DNA of 48,254 bases from Desulfovibrionales bacterium (GTDB lineage: Bacteria > Desulfobacterota > QYQD01). Under the pieces are notes generated by a model. The model did not search any database and was not told where the DNA came from. It worked only from the letters and a program-made list of their open reading frames with translations. Within the stretch, counting starts at the first letter, position 1. Each line of letters begins with the position of its first letter. This document shows positions 32,473 through 41,938 of this stretch, in pieces. The translations under genes were made by a program, and so were the position numbers. The stretch lies in NCBI GenBank assembly GCA_028715605.1, contig JAQURM010000013.1, positions 1 to 48,254 on the forward strand. The letters run 5' to 3'.

Positions 32473-33328
32473 AGAAGCCCTCGATTCAGGAAGATTCTTG
32501 GTGACTGTGGAAATCGCCCCTCCAAAAGGTACGGACGTAGGCATGGTGATGTCGGCCATCAAGGATGTGAAGGACGTCGTTGATGCAGTTGGTGTGGCGG
32601 ACAACCCGGGGGCGGTCATGACCATGAGCCCATGGGCCCTCTGCCGGGTGCTCGCGGAGAGCGGCGGGGAACCGATCATGCACGTCAGTTGCCGTGACCG
32701 AAACCGTATGGCCTTACAATCCGACCTGTTAGGGGCGGCTTTTTTAAAGATAAGAAATATTCTCTGTATAAGCGGCGATCACGTTTCTTTTGGCGACCAT
32801 ACCGATGCCATGCCGGTCCATGATATCGACTCTGTTCAACTTGTCGAGGCCATTCGCGGTCTCGTACAGGGCCAGGATATGACCGGACATCCGCTCCAGG
32901 GCATGCCTGAATTTTGCGTGGGGGCCGTGGCCAATCCGGAAGCCGATCCTCTGCAGCCGCAGCTTTTCAAGTTCCAAAAGAAGATCCAGTCTGGAGTTGA
33001 CTTTGTGGTGACCCATCCGGTGTTCAATGTTGACAATCTCAAACCCTTCTTGAAGGAGGCGAGAGAAAAAAAGGTCAAGTTGCTGGCGGGTGTTCGCCTC
33101 CTGGTGTCTGACGAGGTCCCGGCGTACCGGGACGGCAGTCGCCCGGGGTTGTTTGTTCCGGAGAATATCCTTGCCGAGATTGAAGGGTCAGGTATAGACA
33201 AGGGAGTGGAAGTTGCGGTCCGGCTCATCAAGAGCATGAAGGAAAAGAACTTATGTGACGGGGTACACATTTCGGCCCCCGGTCATGAGGAAAAGATCAT
33301 CGACATCATCAAGGCGGCGGGCATTTGA
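32456..33328 (+). CDS. metF: Methylene-tetrahydrofolate reductase MetF (copy 1)
   Basis: A 290-residue TIM-barrel flavoprotein that reduces methylene-THF to methyl-THF. It has the catalytic Glu in VTVEIAPPKG, DRNRMALQSDLLGA, ISGDH and VANPEADP, and the flavin/folate pocket residues FVVTHPVFN. It lacks an NADH-binding domain, as do all MetFs of this type, so the electron donor is set by its partners. It overlaps metV upstream. Confidence 0.93.
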   Translation: MTRSFREALDSGRFLVTVEIAPPKGTDVGMVMSAIKDVKDVVDAVGVADNPGAVMTMSPWALCRVLAESGGEPIMHVSCRDRNRMALQSDLLGAAFLKIRNILCISGDHVSFGDHTDAMPVHDIDSVQLVEAIRGLVQGQDMTGHPLQGMPEFCVGAVANPEADPLQPQLFKFQKKIQSGVDFVVTHPVFNVDNLKPFLKEAREKKVKLLAGVRLLVSDEVPAYRDGSRPGLFVPENILAEIEGSGIDKGVEVAVRLIKSMKEKNLCDGVHISAPGHEEKIIDIIKAAGI

Positions 33329-33345
33329 CCGCACGGGATGGACAC

Positions 33346-33903
33346 ATGGAAAACGCGATGCGCATAGAGCCCACGTGGCTGGCGACGGTGGAAAGTGAGA
33401 GCGGGGTCAAGGTCTCCGCGTGCTACCAGTGCAAAAAGTGCACGGTCGGCTGTCCCCTGACTTTCGCTATGGACATCTACCCCGATCAGGTGATTCGTCT
33501 GGTTCAGATGGGACAGCGGGAGCGGGTTCTCGCGTGCAACACGGTCTGGGTCTGTTCGGGTTGTGAGACGTGCACCACCCGTTGTCCGAACGCGGTAGAT
33601 GTGGCCGGAATAATGGACTACCTCAAGGAAACGGCGATCCGGAGCGGAATGGAGATTCCGCAGCCCAAGACATACGTCTTTCACAGGGCGTTTTTGAACG
33701 AGATAAGGAGACGGGGCCGGGTATTCGAAGCCGGTCTCGTGGGAACCTACCTGAGGGAGAGCGGGGAGCTGAAGGCCAAACTGGAAGACAAAACCCTCGG
33801 CGAAGAACTCGCCCTCGGTTGGGCCATGTTCAAGAAGGGCCGCATGCGCCTCTTCCCCAAGGGTATCAAGGGCAAGACAGAGATCAGGGAAATCTTGAAA
33901 TAG
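33346..33903 (+). CDS. hdrC: HdrC iron-sulfur subunit
   Basis: A 185-residue HdrC with two [4Fe-4S] motifs, CYQCKKCTVGCP and CSGCETCTTRCP, in the usual positions. The C-terminal half is helical and basic (GWAMFKKGRMRLFPKGIKG), typical of HdrC. ATG 33346 is chosen with GGGATGG upstream; a TTG at 33325 overlapping the metF stop is an alternative. It is followed 9 nt later by hdrB, forming the conventional hdrCBA-mvhD order with the next genes. Confidence 0.93.
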   Translation: MENAMRIEPTWLATVESESGVKVSACYQCKKCTVGCPLTFAMDIYPDQVIRLVQMGQRERVLACNTVWVCSGCETCTTRCPNAVDVAGIMDYLKETAIRSGMEIPQPKTYVFHRAFLNEIRRRGRVFEAGLVGTYLRESGELKAKLEDKTLGEELALGWAMFKKGRMRLFPKGIKGKTEIREILK

Positions 33904-33912
33904 TAGGCACCT

Positions 33913-34743
33913 ATGGAAAAAGTCAGTTATTACCCCGGTTGCTCGTTGGAAGGAACGGCCAGAGACTACAGCGAATCGATCCACGCTGTCTGCCAGGAAT
34001 TGGGAATCGGTCTGGATGAGCTGGCGGACTGGAGCTGTTGCGGCGCCAGCTCCGCCCACAGCATCGACCATAGGGCTTCTATCGGCCTTCCACGCAGGAA
34101 CCTGGTTATAGCCGGCCGCGCGGGTCGTGATCTGGTGGTGCCCTGTCCCCTTTGCTACAATCGGCTCAAGGCTGCCGAAAAGGATGCCGCTTCCGGTGAA
34201 CGGCGCGTCAGGATATGGGACCTGGCCAACTATATGGGGCGCGAAGAAGTACTGAATATAATCAAAGGAAAGGTAACGAGGCCGCTTGCCGGGATAAGAG
34301 CCGTTTGTTACTACGGGTGTATGTCCAGCCGTCCGCCTAAAATTACGGACGCCGACGACTGCGAAAACCCGATGAGCATGGACCGTATTCTGGCGTGCCT
34401 AGGCGCCGAGGTAGTTCCCTGGTCGTACAAGACGGACTGCTGTGGAGCGAGCCACGCCATTCCCAGGCAGTACCTGGTTTTCGAACTGGTCGGGAGACTG
34501 TACCAGCGGGCCGTGGCGGCCGGGGCCAACTGTATCGCCGTGTCCTGCCAGATGTGCCAGGCCAATCTGGATATGTATCAGGACAAAATAAACCAGTCCA
34601 TGAGAACCGATTACTACTTGCCCGTCCTGTATTTTACGGAACTCATGGGTCTGGCCATGGGACATAGGGATGTCAGTACCTGGTTTTCCCGCCACTTTGT
34701 GGATCCTACGGCCCTTTTGACGCAGGCGGGGCTTGCGCCTTAA
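33913..34743 (+). CDS. hdrB: HdrB, CCG-domain subunit
   Basis: A 276-residue protein with two CCG domains: the first with WSCCGASS and PCPLCYNRL, the second with TDCCGASH and SCQMCQANL. In methanogens each domain holds a non-cubane [4Fe-4S] cluster that cleaves a heterodisulfide. In bacteria without coenzyme M the real disulfide or electron acceptor is unknown. It is the only HdrB among three HdrA copies in the block, so the other two HdrA modules must use another outlet. Confidence 0.94.
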   Translation: MEKVSYYPGCSLEGTARDYSESIHAVCQELGIGLDELADWSCCGASSAHSIDHRASIGLPRRNLVIAGRAGRDLVVPCPLCYNRLKAAEKDAASGERRVRIWDLANYMGREEVLNIIKGKVTRPLAGIRAVCYYGCMSSRPPKITDADDCENPMSMDRILACLGAEVVPWSYKTDCCGASHAIPRQYLVFELVGRLYQRAVAAGANCIAVSCQMCQANLDMYQDKINQSMRTDYYLPVLYFTELMGLAMGHRDVSTWFSRHFVDPTALLTQAGLAP

Positions 34744-34807
34744 GTCAAATCGGGAGAAGTGATTATTTTTGCGCAGTCACATGAGCGAAGGCAGGAGAGT
34801 GTCAGCA

Positions 34808-37800
34808 ATGGTTAAGCAGGGAGAGTCGGGCACAAGCGGAAAGACTGGTGCCATAGTGGTTGTCGGCGGTGGTATCTCCGGAATGCAGTCGGCCCTCGAC
34901 GCTGCCAACTCGGGATTCAAAGTGTATCTTGTGGAAGAGCGGCCCAGCATCGGCGGGGTTATGGCTCAGTTGGACAAGACCTTTCCCACGAACGACTGTT
35001 CGACCTGCATGATATCGCCGAAACTCATCGAGGTGGCGAAGAATCCGAACATCGAGATCTTGAGCTACGCCGAAGTTGTCGACGTTCTGGGGAACCCGGG
35101 GGACTTCCGCGTGAGCGTCAGGAAGAAGGCTCGCTACGTTGACCCGCAAAAATGTATCGGCTGTGGTCTGTGCGCCAGCAAATGTCCCAAGAAAGTGCGG
35201 GACGACTTCAACCAGGGGCTGGGATACAGGAAAGCCATCTACTTGAGTTTTGCCCAGGCCATTCCTCTCGTCTATACCATCGACAGGGACAAGTGCATCT
35301 ACTTCCAGACGGGACGGTGCCGTGCCTGCGAGAAGTTCTGTCCGAACCAGGCCATCAACTTCGAACAACAGGATGAGATCGTAGAGCTTGCCGCCGGCGC
35401 CGTGATTCTCTCGCCTGGGTTTGAGACGTTCAACGCGCGGCTCAAGGGCGAGTACGGGTACGGCCGCTATGCCAACGTATTGACCAGCTTGGACTACGAG
35501 CGTGTTCTGTCGGCCGGCGGCCCCTTCGAAGGGCACATCCAGCGGCCTTCCGACGGGACGAAACCGCAGAGAATCGCCTGGATTCAGTGCGTGGGTTCAC
35601 GGGACGCGACGGTGGGTTGTGAATACTGTTCCTACGTCTGCTGCATGTACGCCACGAAACAGGCCCTTATTTCGAGAGACCATGACCCGGGGATAGAACC
35701 GAGCATCTTCTACATCGACATTCGTGCCCAGGGCAAGGGATTCGACCGGTACTATGAACGAGCTCGGTCGCAGGGTGTGCGTTATATCCGGTCCATGGTT
35801 TCAAGAATAGTGGAAAATCCGCAGGACAAGACACTGGAGATCAGCTACCTGGACGTCTCAGGACGCATCCAGACCGAGGTTTTTGACCTGGTGGTGCTGT
35901 CCGTGGGGCTTCGTCCCCATTCGAGCTTTCAGAAACTGGCCGGCAAGCTCGGCGTCGCGCTGAACGAGTTCGGTTTCTGCCGGACGCAGCCGCTGGATCT
36001 TGTTTCTACCTCGCGGGAAGGTTTTTTCGTCAGCGGCGCTTTCCAGAGTCCGAAGGACATACCGGATACCGTTGCCCAAGCCAGCAGCGCGGCGGGAGCA
36101 GCGGCAGCCCTTCTGTCGGATGCCAGGGGTACCATGATCAGCGAAAAATCTCACCCGGAGGAGAAGGACGTTCAAGGCCAGGAGCCGCGTATCGGCGTCT
36201 TCGTCTGTCACTGCGGCATCAATATCGCGGGTGTGATCGATGTCAAAGAGGTGGCCGAATACGCAAAGTCCCTGCCCGGCGTGGTGTATGCGACGAATTA
36301 CCTTTTCACCTGCTCCACGGATAGCCAGCAGGAGATGAAAAAAGCCATCGAAGAGCAGGGACTGAACCGCGTGGTTGTAGCCTCCTGCTCGCCGCGCACT
36401 CACGAGCCCCTCTTTCAGGATACGCTGCGGGAAGCCGGCCTCAACAAGTATCTCTTCGAAATGGCCAACATCCGCGATCAGGCTTCATGGGTACATGCCG
36501 GTCACGCCCAGGAAGCCACCAGCAAGGCCAAGGATCTGGTGCGGATGTCCGCGGCCCGGGCCGCTCGTCTGGAACCGCTTGCGGACATGCCTTTCGAGGT
36601 GACGCCGAAGGCACTTGTCGTCGGAGGCGGCGTGGCAGGTCTCACGGCGGCCCTGGGGCTGGCCGAAAACGGTTACGAGACATGCCTCGTGGAGCAGACG
36701 GCCGAGCTGGGCGGCAACGCCAGGTTGATCCACTATACGGAGGACGGCACGAACCCGGCGGAGTACGTGGGACGGCTGGTCCGGAAGGTGAAGGAAAACC
36801 CGCTCATTACCGTGTATACGAATGCCAGGGTTGTTGACTATGGTGGTCATGTGGGTCAGTTCAAGAGTACCATCGCCGCAGACGGTCAGAGGATCAGCAT
36901 CTCCTATGGAGCGGCCATCATAGCCACAGGTGGACAGGAGTACAAACCTCAGGAGTACCTGTATGGTCAGGACGGCCGCGTTCTCACACAGAGAGAGATG
37001 GAACAGCAACTGGCCGGTGACGCGGGTGATCTGAAGGGCATCCGGGACGTGGTTATGATACAGTGTGTCGGCTCCAGGGACGAGGAGCACCCTTACTGCA
37101 GCCGGATCTGTTGCACGGCCGCCGTAAAGAACAGCCGCAAACTGAAAGAACTGAATCCCGGTGTGAATGTCTATGTCCTGTTCAGGGACATGAGGACCTT
37201 CGGCTTCAAGGAGCTGTACTACAAGAAGGCCCGCGAAGAGGGTGTGAGATTCATCCGCTACGAACCGGGAAGGAAACCTGAGATTACGGACGGGAACGGG
37301 CATCTCACGGTGAATGTCTACGACCAGAACCTCAGGACGGACGTGGCACTCAGGGCGGACCGTCTGGTATTGAGCGCGGCCGTAAGGCCGCAGGGGGACA
37401 GCGCCGAGCTGGCCGGGGTTCTCAAACTGCCCGTGGACCAGGACGGCTTCTTCATGGAGGCGCACCTCAAGCTGAGGCCGCTTGATTTTGCCATCGCCGG
37501 GTTTTTCCTGTGCGGTCTGGCACACGGCCCCAAGTTTGTGGACGAGTCCATCGCGCAGGCCAAGGGCGCGGTTTCCAGGGCGTGTACCATTTTGTCCAAG
37601 AAGAGGATGCTTGCCGGCGGGGATGTGGCACACGTTGATGCGGAGAAATGTATCGCATGCCTGACCTGTGTCCGCACCTGTCCCTACGGAGTGCCCCGGT
37701 TCGATGAGGACGAGGGAGTGATTGTTATCGATGCTGCCGCCTGCCAGGGTTGCGGCAATTGCGCCAGTGCTTGTCCGCGCGGGGCGATCACCGTCGGGCA

Positions 37801-37867
37801 CAATACGGATGAACAGTACGTTGCCAAGATAAGCGCGCTGTACGAGCTTGACCGGGCGGCGAGCTGA
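34808..37867 (+). CDS. hdrA: HdrA, two-module form (cysteine version, copy 2)
   Basis: A 1,019-residue HdrA with the same double layout as the first copy. N-terminal module: VVGGGISGMQSAL, NDCSTC, ferredoxin CIGCGLCASKC and CRACEKFC, and QCVGSRD with CSYVCCMY. The second unit starts [10 protein letters not shown] (about 466), with FAD motif VVGGGVAGLTAAL (about 602) and QCVGSRD with CSRICCTA. The C-terminal ferredoxin has CIACLTCVRTC and CQGCGNCASAC. ATG 34808 has AGGAGAG 8 nt upstream; TTG 34769 and ATG 34781 lack ribosome sites. It follows hdrC-hdrB and precedes a cysteine MvhD, so this is the complete HdrABC-MvhD set. The region is clearly richer in G+C than the housekeeping part of the window. 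Confidence 0.95.
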   Translation: MVKQGESGTSGKTGAIVVVGGGISGMQSALDAANSGFKVYLVEERPSIGGVMAQLDKTFPTNDCSTCMISPKLIEVAKNPNIEILSYAEVVDVLGNPGDFRVSVRKKARYVDPQKCIGCGLCASKCPKKVRDDFNQGLGYRKAIYLSFAQAIPLVYTIDRDKCIYFQTGRCRACEKFCPNQAINFEQQDEIVELAAGAVILSPGFETFNARLKGEYGYGRYANVLTSLDYERVLSAGGPFEGHIQRPSDGTKPQRIAWIQCVGSRDATVGCEYCSYVCCMYATKQALISRDHDPGIEPSIFYIDIRAQGKGFDRYYERARSQGVRYIRSMVSRIVENPQDKTLEISYLDVSGRIQTEVFDLVVLSVGLRPHSSFQKLAGKLGVALNEFGFCRTQPLDLVSTSREGFFVSGAFQSPKDIPDTVAQASSAAGAAAALLSDARGTMISEKSHPEEKDVQGQEPRIGVFVCHCGINIAGVIDVKEVAEYAKSLPGVVYATNYLFTCSTDSQQEMKKAIEEQGLNRVVVASCSPRTHEPLFQDTLREAGLNKYLFEMANIRDQASWVHAGHAQEATSKAKDLVRMSAARAARLEPLADMPFEVTPKALVVGGGVAGLTAALGLAENGYETCLVEQTAELGGNARLIHYTEDGTNPAEYVGRLVRKVKENPLITVYTNARVVDYGGHVGQFKSTIAADGQRISISYGAAIIATGGQEYKPQEYLYGQDGRVLTQREMEQQLAGDAGDLKGIRDVVMIQCVGSRDEEHPYCSRICCTAAVKNSRKLKELNPGVNVYVLFRDMRTFGFKELYYKKAREEGVRFIRYEPGRKPEITDGNGHLTVNVYDQNLRTDVALRADRLVLSAAVRPQGDSAELAGVLKLPVDQDGFFMEAHLKLRPLDFAIAGFFLCGLAHGPKFVDESIAQAKGAVSRACTILSKKRMLAGGDVAHVDAEKCIACLTCVRTCPYGVPRFDEDEGVIVIDAAACQGCGNCASACPRGAITVGHNTDEQYVAKISALYELDRAAS

Positions 37868-37886
37868 AAGGAAGGAAAGACAGAAT

Positions 37887-38351
37887 ATGGAACCACAACC
37901 GGCGGTCCCGGCCACGAATGTGACGGGCGAGACAGGCGAGACCTCAAAGGAATTTCAGCCTAAGATCGAGGCACTGGTATGCACGTACTGCACTTATACA
38001 GCCGCGGACATGGCCGGATCCCAGCGGTTACAGTATCCACCGACGGTCCGGATCGTGAAGTATCCGTGCACGGGCAGAATATCCATCGAGCACATTCTGA
38101 AGGCCTTTGAGGCTGGAGCGGATACTGTATTCGTGGGGGGCTGCGAGATCGGCAGTTGCCACTTTGTTGAAGGAAATTTGCGGGCCGCAGAGCGGGTAGC
38201 TTATACCAAGACGCTTTTGGAGGAAATCGGCCTAGGCGGTGACCGCCTGGAGATGTTTCATATCGGCGCCTCGGATCCTCATGGTTTCGTCCGGGCAGTC
38301 AAAGAGATGACCGAACGGGCGGAAAAACTGGGGGCGAACCCGCTAAGATGA
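37887..38351 (+). CDS. mvhD: MvhD [2Fe-2S] electron-transfer subunit (cysteine version)
   Basis: A 154-residue MvhD with all conserved cysteines as Cys: VCTYCTYTAADMAG, YPCTGR, GGCEIGSCHF. It is the internal control for the two selenocysteine MvhDs, since it shows Cys at both positions where they have TGA. The N-terminus has a 25-residue Pro/Thr-rich leader. ATG 37887 lies behind GAAAGGAAGG. It lies directly after hdrA copy 2 and is expected to pass electrons from a hydrogenase- or dehydrogenase-like partner to that HdrA; no hydrogenase gene is in the window. Confidence 0.93.
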   Translation: MEPQPAVPATNVTGETGETSKEFQPKIEALVCTYCTYTAADMAGSQRLQYPPTVRIVKYPCTGRISIEHILKAFEAGADTVFVGGCEIGSCHFVEGNLRAAERVAYTKTLLEEIGLGGDRLEMFHIGASDPHGFVRAVKEMTERAEKLGANPLR

Positions 38352-38392
38352 GTGTTCACCGTTCACCGGCGGACAACGGATAACGGGTAATA
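38352..38392. repeat. Short heptad array
   Basis: GTTCACC, GTTCACC, then GGACAAC, GGATAAC, GGGTAAT: a short array with the 7-nt period and partly complementary arms, between mvhD and hdrC. Confidence 0.55.
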
Positions 38393-38406
38393 GATTGGAG
38401 ACTAGT

Positions 38407-38889
38407 ATGTCGGCTATGACCAAGAACGAGATTGATCCGCAATTCAAATTTGACTTGGCCCGAAGGTTGGGCGGGGACAGCATTAAACGTTGTTTTGCCT
38501 GTGGTACATGTACGGCCAGTTGCCCGGTGAGCGGGGTCAGGGAGGATTTTGATCCGCGGAAGATCATTCATATGATCCTTCTCGGGCAGAAGCATCAGGT
38601 CTTGTCTTCGGATACCATATGGTATTGCTCTCTCTGTAATACCTGCTCCTTTGTCTGCCCGCAGGACGTGAGATTCAGCGAAGCCATGGTCATTCTCCGG
38701 CAGATGGCCGTCGAAAACGGCTACATCCCCAAGTCGTTCCTGGCCAGATGGCAACAGTTGGAGAGGCTTGGGCAACAGTTTCGAACGGAGATGTTGAATT
38801 CTTTTCTTGCAGAAAGAGGGCATGAGCAACTTTTGAGTCCCGAAGAACTTCTTCGGAAGGCATGCGCGGATTGTATAGGTGGCAAATAA
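38407..38889 (+). CDS. hdrC: HdrC-like iron-sulfur protein (copy 3)
   Basis: A 160-residue HdrC-like protein with two [4Fe-4S] motifs (CFACGTCTASCP, CSLCNTCSFVCP) separated by DPRKIIHMILLG. It is closer to the first half of the four-cluster HdrC at 31058 than to the HdrC at 33346. A helical C-terminal tail ends in CADCIGGK. ATG 38407 has GGAG 6 nt upstream. It ends one base before the chosen start of the third hdrA, so they are coupled in translation. Confidence 0.9.
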   Translation: MSAMTKNEIDPQFKFDLARRLGGDSIKRCFACGTCTASCPVSGVREDFDPRKIIHMILLGQKHQVLSSDTIWYCSLCNTCSFVCPQDVRFSEAMVILRQMAVENGYIPKSFLARWQQLERLGQQFRTEMLNSFLAERGHEQLLSPEELLRKACADCIGGK

Positions 38890-38890
38890 G

Positions 38891-41800
38891 GTGAAGGCTG
38901 TTGTCGATTCCAAGATAGGTGCGGTACTGGTTATCGGCGGAGGAATCGCCGGCGTTCAAGCGGCGCTTGACCTGGCGGAGTCCGGATTCTTTGTCTATCT
39001 CGTGGAGCGGTCGGCGGCCATCGGCGGCGTGATGGCCCAACTGGACAAGACCTTTCCGACGAATGACTGCTCCATGTGCATACTCTCACCAAAACTGGTG
39101 GAATGCGGAAGGCACCTGAACATCGAGATTCTGACACTTTCAGAGGTGAAGGGGGTCTCCGGTGCGGCAGGCCGCTTCAAAGTCAGGATTGTGCGGCACC
39201 CGCGGTACATAGACGAGACGAAGTGCATTGCCTGCGGGACTTGCGCCGAGAAGTGTCCAAAGAAGGTCGAAGACGAATTCAATGCCGGCCTTGCCCGGAG
39301 GAAAGCGGCCTATATTCAATATCCCCAGGCCGTTCCCCTGAAATACGCAATTGATCCTGTAAACTGCATCTGGCTCAACAAGCCGGGACGGTGCGGGGCC
39401 TGTGCCAAATACTGTCCCACGCAGGCCGTCGATCTGACCCAGACCGACCGGGAAGTAACGCTTGAGGTGGGTTCTATTGTCGTGGCCACGGGCTGCGGTC
39501 TGTCGCAGGGTACGGTGTTTCAGTATGCCAATTCCCCCAACGTGGTGACGAGCGTGGAGTTTGAGCGGATCCTGAGCGCTACCGGCCCCTACCGCGGTCA
39601 CTTGGTGCGACCCTCCGACGGCAATCCCCCGAAGAAGATCGCCTGGCTACAGTGCGTAGGATCGAGGGACAGGACCAACCGTTACTGTTCAGCGGTCTGC
39701 TGCATGTACGCGATCAAGGAGGCGGTCATTGCCAAGGAGCACAGCGCGGAACCGCTGGACACGGCTATCTTCTTCATGGACATGCGCACCTCAGGCAAGG
39801 ATTTCGATAAGTACTACAGACGAGCGGAAGAGGAATCCGGCGTCCGCTTCATCCGTTCCCGTATCCAGAATATCAGTCCTCTTGAGGATGGGGGGCTCTT
39901 GCTCCGGTATGCCACCGAGGACGGTCGCATAAGCGCGGAGCCTTTTGATATGGTGGTCCTGTCCGTGGGCCTCAAGCCGGCGCCGGCCATGGTTGATCTG
40001 TCGGAACGGCTGGATGTGGATGTGGATCAATACGGTTTTGTGGCAACCGGAGACCTTTCTCCCGTCGCCGCCTCGCGTCCGGGTATCTATGTCTGCGGGG
40101 CGTCCGAAGGGCCGAAGGACATCCCCCAGTCGGTCATGGAAGCGAGCGCCGCCGCCTGCGGAGCATCTACCCTCCTTAGCGAGGTGAGACATACCATGTC
40201 GCAGGAAAAGAGCTATCCTGCGGAATCGGACGTCACCGGAGAAGAACCGCGGGTGGGCGTCTTTGTGTGCCATTGCGGCATCAACATCGGCGGCGTGATT
40301 GATGTTGAAGGTGTGAGGGCCTACGCCGGCAGCCTTCCTGGTGTGGCCTACGTCGAGTCCAACCTCTTCACGTGTTCTCAGGACACCCAGGAGAAGATGA
40401 AGGCCGTCATCAAAGAGCACGGGCTCAACCGGGTTGTGGTAGCCTCCTGCAGCCCGCGCACGCATGAGCCTATCTTTCAGCAGACGCTGCGTGAAGCCGG
40501 ACTCAATAAGTTTCTATTTGAGCTGGTGAATATTCGGGATCAGGGATCGTGGGTTCACCGCAATGAGCCGGAAGCAGCTACAGAAAAGGCCAAAGACCTG
40601 ATCCGTATGGCTGTGGCCAAGATGCGTCTGGCCGAGGCTCTGCCCGGCATGAAGCTGCCCGCCAGCAGGGACGTTCTTGTAGTGGGAGGCGGCGTGGCGG
40701 GCATGGTCAGCGCTCTGGAGCTGGCTGACCAGGGCCACACCGTGCACCTGGTAGAGAGGGACCAATACCTCGGCGGCCAGGCGACCTCGTTGCGGTGGAC
40801 ATGGCAGGGAGAAGATATCCAGTCCTACGTAGCCGGCATGGTTGAGGCCGTCACAGCCCACGAACGCGTACAGGTTTATCTCCAGACTACGCTCAAGAGC
40901 GTTACCGGTTCGGTGGGAAATTTTGAGACGATGGTAGTGTCCAGTGGGGACGGCAGCACACGCAAGATTGAACATGGTGCGGCTATTCTGGCTACCGGCG
41001 CCGGGCCGGCAAGGACGGAAGAATACCTGGCCGGACAAGATCCAAATGTCTATCAAGGGGTCGAACTGGATCAGGTCATAGCGCGAGAACCGGAGAGGAT
41101 CAAGCAAGCGCAATCGGCTGTCTTCATTCAGTGTGTCGGCTCCCGTGACGAGCACCACCCGTATTGCAGCCGGATCTGTTGCACGCACAGCATAGCCAAC
41201 GCCCTGGAATTGAAGAGGCTGAATCCGAAAATAGAGGTCTACATCCTCTACCGCGACCTGCGCACCTATGGCAAACGGGAGGACCTCTACCGCCAGGCCA
41301 GGGAGCAGGGAGTCATCTTCCTGCGCTACGATCCGGCGGACAAACCCCGGGTGGAGTTGGTGGCCGGCGCCGCCGGCGCCTCTCGTCTGAAAGTGGCGGT
41401 GACCGATAGGCTTCTTGGCGAGACTCTGGAGATCTATCCTGATTTCGTTTCTCTGGCCACGGCGATCGAGTCAACGGGGCAGAAGAAGCTGGCGGAGATG
41501 TTTAAGGTGCCGGTTAACGATGACGGGTTCTTCATCGAAGCCCACATGAAACTGAGGCCGGTCGATCTGACGACCGAAGGGGTTTTTGTCTGCGGCATGG
41601 CGCACTATCCCAAGCCTATGGAGGAGAGTATCTCTCAGGCCAAAGCAGCAGCGGGGCGGGCCGGTGCCCTGCTGTCCAAAGGGTGTCGCGAGATCGAGGG
41701 TGTGGTGGCCTCCGTCAACCCGGACCTTTGTGTGTCCTGTCTGACCTGCGTCAGACTATGTCCTTATCATGTCCCGGCCATCAACGCAGAGGGCAAAGCC

Positions 41801-41938
41801 GAGATCGATCCGGCCAGCTGTCAGGGCTGCGGAATATGCGTGGCCGAGTGTCCGGCCAAAGCCATCAGTTTCAAGTATCTCACAGATAAACAGGTCATTG
41901 CCGGATGCAGTGCTCTGTTGAGAAAGGCGGCAGGTTGA
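38891..41938 (+). CDS. hdrA: HdrA, two-module form (cysteine version, copy 3)
   Basis: A 1,015-residue HdrA with the double layout: [19 protein letters not shown], ferredoxin CIACGTCAEKC and CGACAKYC, and QCVGSRD with CSAVCCMY; then [10 protein letters not shown] (about 458), VVGGGVAGMVSAL (about 595), QCVGSRD with CSRICCTH, and the C-terminal ferredoxin CVSCLTCVRLC and CQGCGICVAEC. The GTG at 38891 has AGGTGG 8 nt upstream; GTG 38879 is possible. Its stop overlaps the TTG start of the Sec16 MvhD, then metV2 and metF2 follow, so this HdrA, MvhD and MetVF should form one complex. Confidence 0.95.
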   Translation: MKAVVDSKIGAVLVIGGGIAGVQAALDLAESGFFVYLVERSAAIGGVMAQLDKTFPTNDCSMCILSPKLVECGRHLNIEILTLSEVKGVSGAAGRFKVRIVRHPRYIDETKCIACGTCAEKCPKKVEDEFNAGLARRKAAYIQYPQAVPLKYAIDPVNCIWLNKPGRCGACAKYCPTQAVDLTQTDREVTLEVGSIVVATGCGLSQGTVFQYANSPNVVTSVEFERILSATGPYRGHLVRPSDGNPPKKIAWLQCVGSRDRTNRYCSAVCCMYAIKEAVIAKEHSAEPLDTAIFFMDMRTSGKDFDKYYRRAEEESGVRFIRSRIQNISPLEDGGLLLRYATEDGRISAEPFDMVVLSVGLKPAPAMVDLSERLDVDVDQYGFVATGDLSPVAASRPGIYVCGASEGPKDIPQSVMEASAAACGASTLLSEVRHTMSQEKSYPAESDVTGEEPRVGVFVCHCGINIGGVIDVEGVRAYAGSLPGVAYVESNLFTCSQDTQEKMKAVIKEHGLNRVVVASCSPRTHEPIFQQTLREAGLNKFLFELVNIRDQGSWVHRNEPEAATEKAKDLIRMAVAKMRLAEALPGMKLPASRDVLVVGGGVAGMVSALELADQGHTVHLVERDQYLGGQATSLRWTWQGEDIQSYVAGMVEAVTAHERVQVYLQTTLKSVTGSVGNFETMVVSSGDGSTRKIEHGAAILATGAGPARTEEYLAGQDPNVYQGVELDQVIAREPERIKQAQSAVFIQCVGSRDEHHPYCSRICCTHSIANALELKRLNPKIEVYILYRDLRTYGKREDLYRQAREQGVIFLRYDPADKPRVELVAGAAGASRLKVAVTDRLLGETLEIYPDFVSLATAIESTGQKKLAEMFKVPVNDDGFFIEAHMKLRPVDLTTEGVFVCGMAHYPKPMEESISQAKAAAGRAGALLSKGCREIEGVVASVNPDLCVSCLTCVRLCPYHVPAINAEGKAEIDPASCQGCGICVAECPAKAISFKYLTDKQVIAGCSALLRKAAG

